A DNA stretch of 64,000 nt from Spinacia oleracea (taxonomy: Eukaryota > Streptophyta > Magnoliopsida > Caryophyllales > Amaranthaceae), in assembly GCF_020520425.1 (NCBI RefSeq), contig NC_079488.1:2767747-2831746 (forward strand), in the 5' to 3' direction. The translations under genes were made by a program, and so were the position numbers. The first letter of the stretch is position 1; each line of letters opens with the position of its first letter. Below, piece by piece: positions 59,601-64,000 of this stretch. The notes under the pieces are model-generated. The model was not told where the DNA came from and did not search any database. It saw only the letters and a program-made list of their open reading frames with translations.

Positions 59601-60452
59601 TGAACTCTTTGGTTTGCTATGCTTAATATTCCATCCTCTGCTTCAATAATCGAATGTGGGGAACTAGCAGCCTTCCTTCCCTAACTGTAATTTGGATAAG
59701 GCCCGTAAGCTTCTCGTTCCTCTCTTGTAGGACTTCTAGTTACAACCAAAGCCAGGATTGCAGAAATGGGTTTGTTCTTCAGAATGGGTATGAAATCAAG
59801 AGTGAGTATTTCTTTGATGATAACTGCAGGAAAACTCTAATACCAATGAAAGAATTGACTAACAATTAGCTATTGAAACTCAAATTCAAGAGCCAGATTT
59901 TGAGATGTTTCAAAAGAAATAAAAAAATAGAGAGAGGGAGGGAGGGGTTTTTTTAAATGTATTTCCGAATGATCAACAACTGAATTACAATGAGCTACTT
60001 ATAGAAAATTAGTTCATAAATCTGACATTACAACAAACTGATTTTAAGTTTTAACTAACTTTCCTGCCAAAAACTAACTTCTAACATCGTATTACAACTG
60101 TTGAATAAAAGCTTCATCATTGGTAGTTGTCTCTAAAAATAAACTTAGGAGTATTAGGTTGCTGTTTTCAGTAGACTGTTCATAAAATTTCCTTAATGTT
60201 GTAATGATTTTCTTTAATTTATTATTTTATCTTTCCGATGTAGAGCTTAACACACCTTGATGTTGCATGAATTTCTTTTTATACTTTATATCACTTGTAG
60301 ATGATTTATTTTTCATTTTTCCTTACATTATGGAATTTTATTATTTATCATTTGGGTATGTAACTGGTCTAGATTGTTACAGGGAATTAAACAAGGATGG
60401 CATGACGGTGGAAGCGTTCTCTTTGCTGTTTTCCTTGTTGTTGTTGTTACAG
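47679..60452 (+). CDS. ACA9: Autoinhibited P-type Ca2+-ATPase, ACA9-like, copy 2 (N-terminal exons; continues past window)
   Basis: Seven exons: 47679-47744, 48853-48969, 49053-49092, 49267-49373, 50390-50521, 50659-50748, 60383-60452. The protein starts [10 protein letters not shown]; an in-frame TAA lies about 60 bp upstream, so this is the first usable Met. Residues 15-35 ([20 protein letters not shown]) are the calmodulin-binding/autoinhibitory segment of ACA8/9/10 pumps. Next come a Lys-rich region, [33 protein letters not shown], and the first membrane helix ([20 protein letters not shown]). Exon 7 encodes [10 protein letters not shown]. The N-terminus is some 40-60 residues shorter than usual for ACA8/9. 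Intron 6 is 9.6 kb (50749-60382) through LINE, gypsy and MITE insertions. Whether the catalytic part survives cannot be seen here. Confidence 0.88.
49417..49522 (+). pseudogene. Decayed tandem duplicate of exon 4 of ACA copy 2
   Basis: Begins 150 bp after exon 4 and repeats it with flanks: QEYPDVP is preserved, then PHSDYGVK, after which a frame change garbles the rest (106 versus 107 nt). The acceptor AG is replaced by AA (TAGTAATCC instead of TAGTAGCCC). The donor position reads GGGGTACAT. Confidence 0.9.
49840..50230 (+). mobile_element. Solo-LTR-like or promoter-bearing repeat in intron 4
   Basis: Contains a good TATA box (CTCTATAAATAGAGC, near 50102-50116) followed about 60-70 bp on by a poly(A)-type signal (ATCAATAAAAT). 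That spacing is typical of an LTR R region. Upstream repeats GGGTTAAA/AAATGGG fit an LTR U3. Ends were not resolved and no internal retroelement sequence is present. Confidence 0.5.
51400..51727. mobile_element. Stowaway-type MITE
   Basis: TA-flanked, starting CTCCCTCCGTCCCGGAATAC and ending GTATTCCGGGACGGAGGGAG (20-bp perfect inverted ends). Intron 6 of ACA copy 2. Related to 52923-53204. Confidence 0.95.
52071..52560. mobile_element. hAT-like MITE, family CATRG, 8-bp target duplication
   Basis: 490 bp flanked by GTGGCAGC (52063-52070 and 52561-52568). Ends CATAGAAAAAAAACGCGG and CCGAGTTTTAATTCCATG are inverted. The interior carries GCGGTCGCG, GTAACGGTCGCG and TACGTAACGG motifs. Second member of the 37869-38378 family; nested in the 5' region of the LINE. 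Confidence 0.92.
52923..53204. mobile_element. Stowaway-type MITE splitting the LINE endonuclease
   Basis: TA-flanked; the left end is TTCTCTCCGTCCAGGAATAC and the right end GTATTTTGGGACGGAGGGAG. Same family as 51400-51727 but inverted relative to it. Confidence 0.88.
54539..54841. mobile_element. Stowaway-type MITE splitting the LINE reverse transcriptase
   Basis: TA-flanked, starting CTCCTTCCGTATTTATTTAA and ending TTAATTAAATACGGAGGGAG. Removing it and one TA restores the reading ..GIKLMSH / MKLWEH... of the LINE. Confidence 0.92.
56300..60110 (-). mobile_element. Ty3/gypsy LTR retrotransposon, degraded, antisense to ACA copy 2
   Basis: On the minus strand: aspartic protease motif [12 protein letters not shown] (near 58675-58715), reverse transcriptase [20 protein letters not shown] and VLMFFDDII (57470-57590), then [20 protein letters not shown] and [20 protein letters not shown] (57394-57200). 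Left flank 56333-56400 and right flank 60020-60090 share TTACAACAAACTGAT.. AACTAACTTTCC, probably the two LTRs. Stops and frameshifts are frequent. A Tourist MITE (57965-58272) is nested within it. Confidence 0.82.
57965..58272. mobile_element. Tourist/PIF-type MITE nested in the gypsy element
   Basis: 308 bp flanked by TTA (57962-57964 and 58273-58275). Ends GAGCATCTCCAATGG and CCATTGGAGATGCTC are perfect inverted repeats, a widespread plant MITE end. AAGCTAATT motifs recur inside. Confidence 0.92.
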
Positions 60453-62873
60453 GTATAGTTTGTTTTTTTTTGTTAAGGATCAATAATGCATATCCTTTAT
60501 TTTAGTAGATTGCAACTGTTTCTATTTTCTGTGAGTTGGTAGTGTTGATTAGAGTAAAAAAATATGTTGACAAGGGGAGGCATTGTGAGGCTGCTGATTC
60601 AACCCCATACTTGAATACCTTTATTACGACGATCTTGTCAAAATGTCAAATGAACTAGAATACAATAGTTTGCTTTTAAGAGGAACAATTCGTAGACCAC
60701 TGAGAGGAACTTTGTCATGTAAAAATAGAAACCATGTTAGTTACTTGAATGATGTTTGAAGGGGTTGGTTGATGGAGATCTTGGGTAAGAGTACATAAAG
60801 TAACAGATTGCTGGAAGAGGAAAAAGATAACCAACAAACATAGATGCATGTGAAATCAATAAAATATAACTTCTCGACAAGTGGTTAATTTGGTGGTCAA
60901 TGAGTCACATTTTTCCCATTACAATGTGTTAAATTAAATCACAGGTTGAAACAGGAGCACTAATCGCGGCACAGGAATCAACAAGGATTTTACTTTCACG
61001 AAAATAGGCTTCCATAGACTTTCTTGCATAGCAACATTTCACAATATAATTTTCAATTCCATAATCGAGCCATACTAGCACTCTTAAACCGAGATTATAG
61101 GCTATTCGAAATCATCATTGAAAAGTCAACATACTAGCATATCTTGTTACAATGTAGCAAATAACCATGAACGAACATTTTGATCAATTCACAAGCAATG
61201 ATAATATTCAGGATTCATTGACTCTCTATTCTAATCATCAAGCAAGTATACATTGGGCATATGGAACCATCAATCATGCGTAATAAACTATGTGACACCA
61301 AAAACGATTCTAGTTGAGTTCTCCATGGCAAATGCTTCTCAACAGTGCTAAGAACAGTAGTTGCAATATTTTTAATATTAGATGTATATGTTACCAAAGT
61401 CATGGACAAAGATGCAAGGCTCGGTTGGAAAGTGAAGTAACCCGGAGGTGATGAAGTGTGTTAGTGAGGCACAGGATGACCATGGGTTGCACCGTCTAGC
61501 CCAATTGTGTTGAGGGAGTAAAACTCCTGCCTGCGTAATTGCTGCATATATCCAGAATATCCAAGCAAGGAAAACTTGTCGAAATTTGTATGGAAGGTGC
61601 GGCCTAGCAAGGCCGGAATACCCAACGAAATCATCATAGCCTGCACCATAGCCACCAGCACGTTGCGTCGAGAAAGCCTCAAATAGGCGGCGTGAAGTTG
61701 GGTGTGTGGGTTGCCACGTGTAAGTGGTTGCATAGTGTTGGACTGTTGGTCACTGATTGCCTTTGACACCAATCACAAGTGCACCATTGATGGTGCATGG
61801 TTGCGAACCAGATGTTGAAGGCTGGATGATTCCTAGGGGTTGCGGCAAAGGGACAAAGTCTTGACGGGGGTAGATGTAACGTCCGTTGAACTTTGTATTT
61901 TGTTTGATATTTGATGAGAAGTTGGTCACATTTCTGGTTCCATGTCATTGCAATATTGCTAACATAAGGTGGAGTCGGTGGGGAACTCACCTTGTGACCT
62001 GGAGGTCACAAGGTCGAGCCCCATCAACTGCGATATGCTTGGGAAGGGAGCGTAGACCTATGTAGTTGAGTTAACTAACATGCGATAGGTGTTGGTTTAG
62101 CAGGGTCCATTCTTCTTACCTAATGAAAAAATGTCATTGCAATATGTAATATGTATACGAAGTACAATGTAAATTGGTTCATAAATAGGAAAAGGAAAGG
62201 AAACAAGAAAGAGGAATGAAAAGAATTGAATTAAAGCCTCCTCAAACAACAATGTTTTTGGTTGGAGGCGAGAAAGATTTTAATTTTATTTTCAAATGTT
62301 TGGTGAATAAAGAAGATCGAAGGAGAGGAAAGATAACACCTCCCTCAACAACTCTTTCCCACCGCCATGAACACCAATACCAGATACCACCTCTAAGCCA
62401 CCAATGAATCTTAAATTTTCAAACACTTTCAATATGCATGATTTGATATTTTCTTAATCAAAGAACAATGAGTTTAATCAATATCAAAGACAAATAATCG
62501 AAGACCACACCCTTGTAACCACTATCTTCTCTTCTTAACCACCATGTCTGATATCCGACAGCATCAGCCCTCGAATTCAATTTTATAGCGTTGTACTTGA
62601 TTGGAAGTGTTGTCGTGGAAGTGTGTCAGGGAACCCTTGGGCCTCGAATCATTGCCGGATTTTTAAGTGAGGGCTAGGGTTAAAGCTCTGTTGGACTGGA
62701 CTGACAGTAGAGGATGAGTAGAGACCTAGAGGAGGAAAATGGGATAATGGAGAAGTCCCAAGTTGGCTTGGGTAGGGAAAGAAAGTGACGGAAGAGAGAA
62801 CTCAAAAAAATTAAAATATGGAAAGAAGACTGTAAGAATGGGAAACCAATCAACGGGCAAGAGAGACATTGTA
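60453..62873. other. Intron after exon 7 of ACA copy 2
   Basis: Homologous to 1460-3309 of copy 1. The first few hundred bases are clearly diverged with many indels. A piece specific to copy 2 (about 60930-61880) contains minus-strand frames that may be an old retroelement; I could not name it. From about 61888 to 62873 the match to copy 1 is close. Confidence 0.7.
61969..62135 (+). mobile_element. SINE in ACA copy 2 intron, counterpart of 2299-2475
   Basis: CTCACCTTGTGACCTGGAGG, then GGTCGAGCCCC and the same downstream order as the copy 1 SINE. Its position in the same intron suggests it predates the duplication, or was transferred between copies. Confidence 0.6.
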
Positions 62874-64000
62874 ACACCCTAATAATTCCTTGCTTTTATA
62901 AAACCATTTTCCAACTTAAAATAAAGGAATTACTAAAGTATTACCGCCACCGTGATAACGGTTAAGGCTAGTACCAGAATTACGCAGCGGAAATTAATGT
63001 CAACTAACTTTCAAACCAACATAAATACTAATATTTGAGGCCTCCTACAAATTGGAACCATAACGGCCCAAAAACCAAAGTATTTAAAAAAATCCAACAA
63101 TTCAAAACATAAGTAAAGTATTAAAAATAGTTTCAAAGCACAAAAGAATGCAACTCTCTCAACCATCCCAAGCTAAATGATTTCGATCGTACTTTGATCT
63201 ACCAACCTGCTAAATTAATCTACTCCCCAACAATGCAAGTACAAATGATGGATCATCATAGGGTCATTAAGGCGAAGGCCATGACCAAAAGACATAAAGC
63301 ACGTAGTCAGCAAAAGCTGAGTACTTACAAGGCTGGAGTGAAATAAAACTATAAACATGCATCACTCGCCTAAGTACTGATCAACATGCAAAAGTCATTT
63401 AATAAATAACAAGCAAATCATGAATACAAGACTCGACTCTTGACTCGACTCTTGACTTACAAGTTAATTAGAATAAGCTTCGAACGGGCCAAAAGAATAT
63501 TCCATAAAGGAAGGGTGTTGGGAGCCTACCAAACACCATCATAAATAATAAATATCGGACCATACCGAGTGTCGGGCCATACCGACGAAATTCCAGCGCA
63601 TAAATTAAATGAAACAACGTCTTGTATCATTAGTAGGAGAACGAGCTTTCCGGCAAGTCTCCCCCCATTGTTCATACTCAAGGTATATACGTTCCAAGAG
63701 TTTTGAAGCTTGTTCTGGTTGCACTTTACGTTTATTAATATTTTATTAATGGTGAACTCGAGACTCGAACACACATACATACACACATACAATTAATAAA
63801 CGACAACCAAAACAATCTCATTTTAATCCTTTAGGACTTGTGATCAATAAATCAAGACGTAGTGAAATTACTACCAAGTTCCTTCTCACAAAAGGTGAGA
63901 TTCCACATCATGCCTATTAACATGAGGGTTGTGCCCTTGCACGAAAAATCCTAATTCATTTCATATAAAATATTCCCAACTGAACCCTACATGTGCGGTG
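62874..64000 (+). mobile_element. LTR retrotransposon, left LTR start (runs off window)
   Basis: Copy 2 intron sequence matches copy 1 up to GAGAGACAT, then switches to TGTAACACCCTAATAATTCC, a typical plant LTR start. Copy 1 continues GGTTCAAATTCC at this point, so it gives the empty site. Nothing coding is visible in the remaining 1.1 kb. The class (probably Ty3/gypsy) is inferred from the TGTAACACCC start. Confidence 0.65.

Noticed and set aside
61461..61990. Two minus-strand frames of 103 codons in the copy 2 intron
   Set aside because: Read as a copy 2-specific insertion, possibly an old retroelement; no motif is secure enough to name a gene, and the sequence overlaps the SINE at its right end.

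Overview
The window is nuclear DNA of a flowering plant. Genes have many short exons with GT-AG introns, intergenic DNA is AT-rich, and the sequence holds Stowaway and Tourist MITEs, MULEs, hAT-like elements, Helitron ends, SINEs, a LINE, Ty3/gypsy remnants and a decayed plastid insertion. The style of the repeats and coding sequences suggests a Caryophyllales eudicot (spinach, beet or quinoa relatives). That placement is inference; nothing here proves a species.

Layout. (1) 1-17061, + strand: 28 exons of an autoinhibited P-type Ca2+-ATPase, closest by eye to the ACA8/9/10 group and most like ACA9. The 5' exons lie left of the window. (2) 17062-21750: repeats. (3) 21751-22284, - strand: intronless OSTC subunit of oligosaccharyltransferase. 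(4) 22285-26856: MULE, Helitron and a T-rich inverted-repeat element. (5) 26857-33266, + strand: seven-exon nucleotide-sugar transporter of the TPT/DMT family. (6) 34544-41280, - strand: ankyrin repeats in one exon and a PGG-type membrane domain in another, read here as one gene with a 5.7 kb intron. That intron holds a plastid insertion (matK joined to ycf1) and hAT-like elements. (7) 41281-47678: nested inverted-repeat elements, ending in a MULE just upstream of the next gene. (8) 47679 to beyond the right edge, + strand: the first seven exons of a second ACA pump. Its intron 6 is swollen to 9.6 kb by a LINE, a gypsy element and MITEs, and an LTR element starting at 62874 interrupts the next intron.

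The two pumps complement each other in what is visible: copy 2 shows the N-terminal, calmodulin-binding part and copy 1 the rest. They overlap only in the exon encoding the GI.GW.DGG segment and the start of the following intron. They are same-strand duplicates separated by three unrelated genes. OSTC (ER N-glycosylation) and the nucleotide-sugar transporter both act in the secretory pathway, but nothing indicates co-regulation.

The best-supported new observations are mobile elements with exact target-site duplications: three GC-rich hAT-like elements with 8-bp duplications, two of them one family, and two MULEs with 9-bp duplications 230-280 bp upstream of start codons. A decayed tandem copy of exon 4 in pump copy 2 and the nested history of the ankyrin-PGG intron also stand out.
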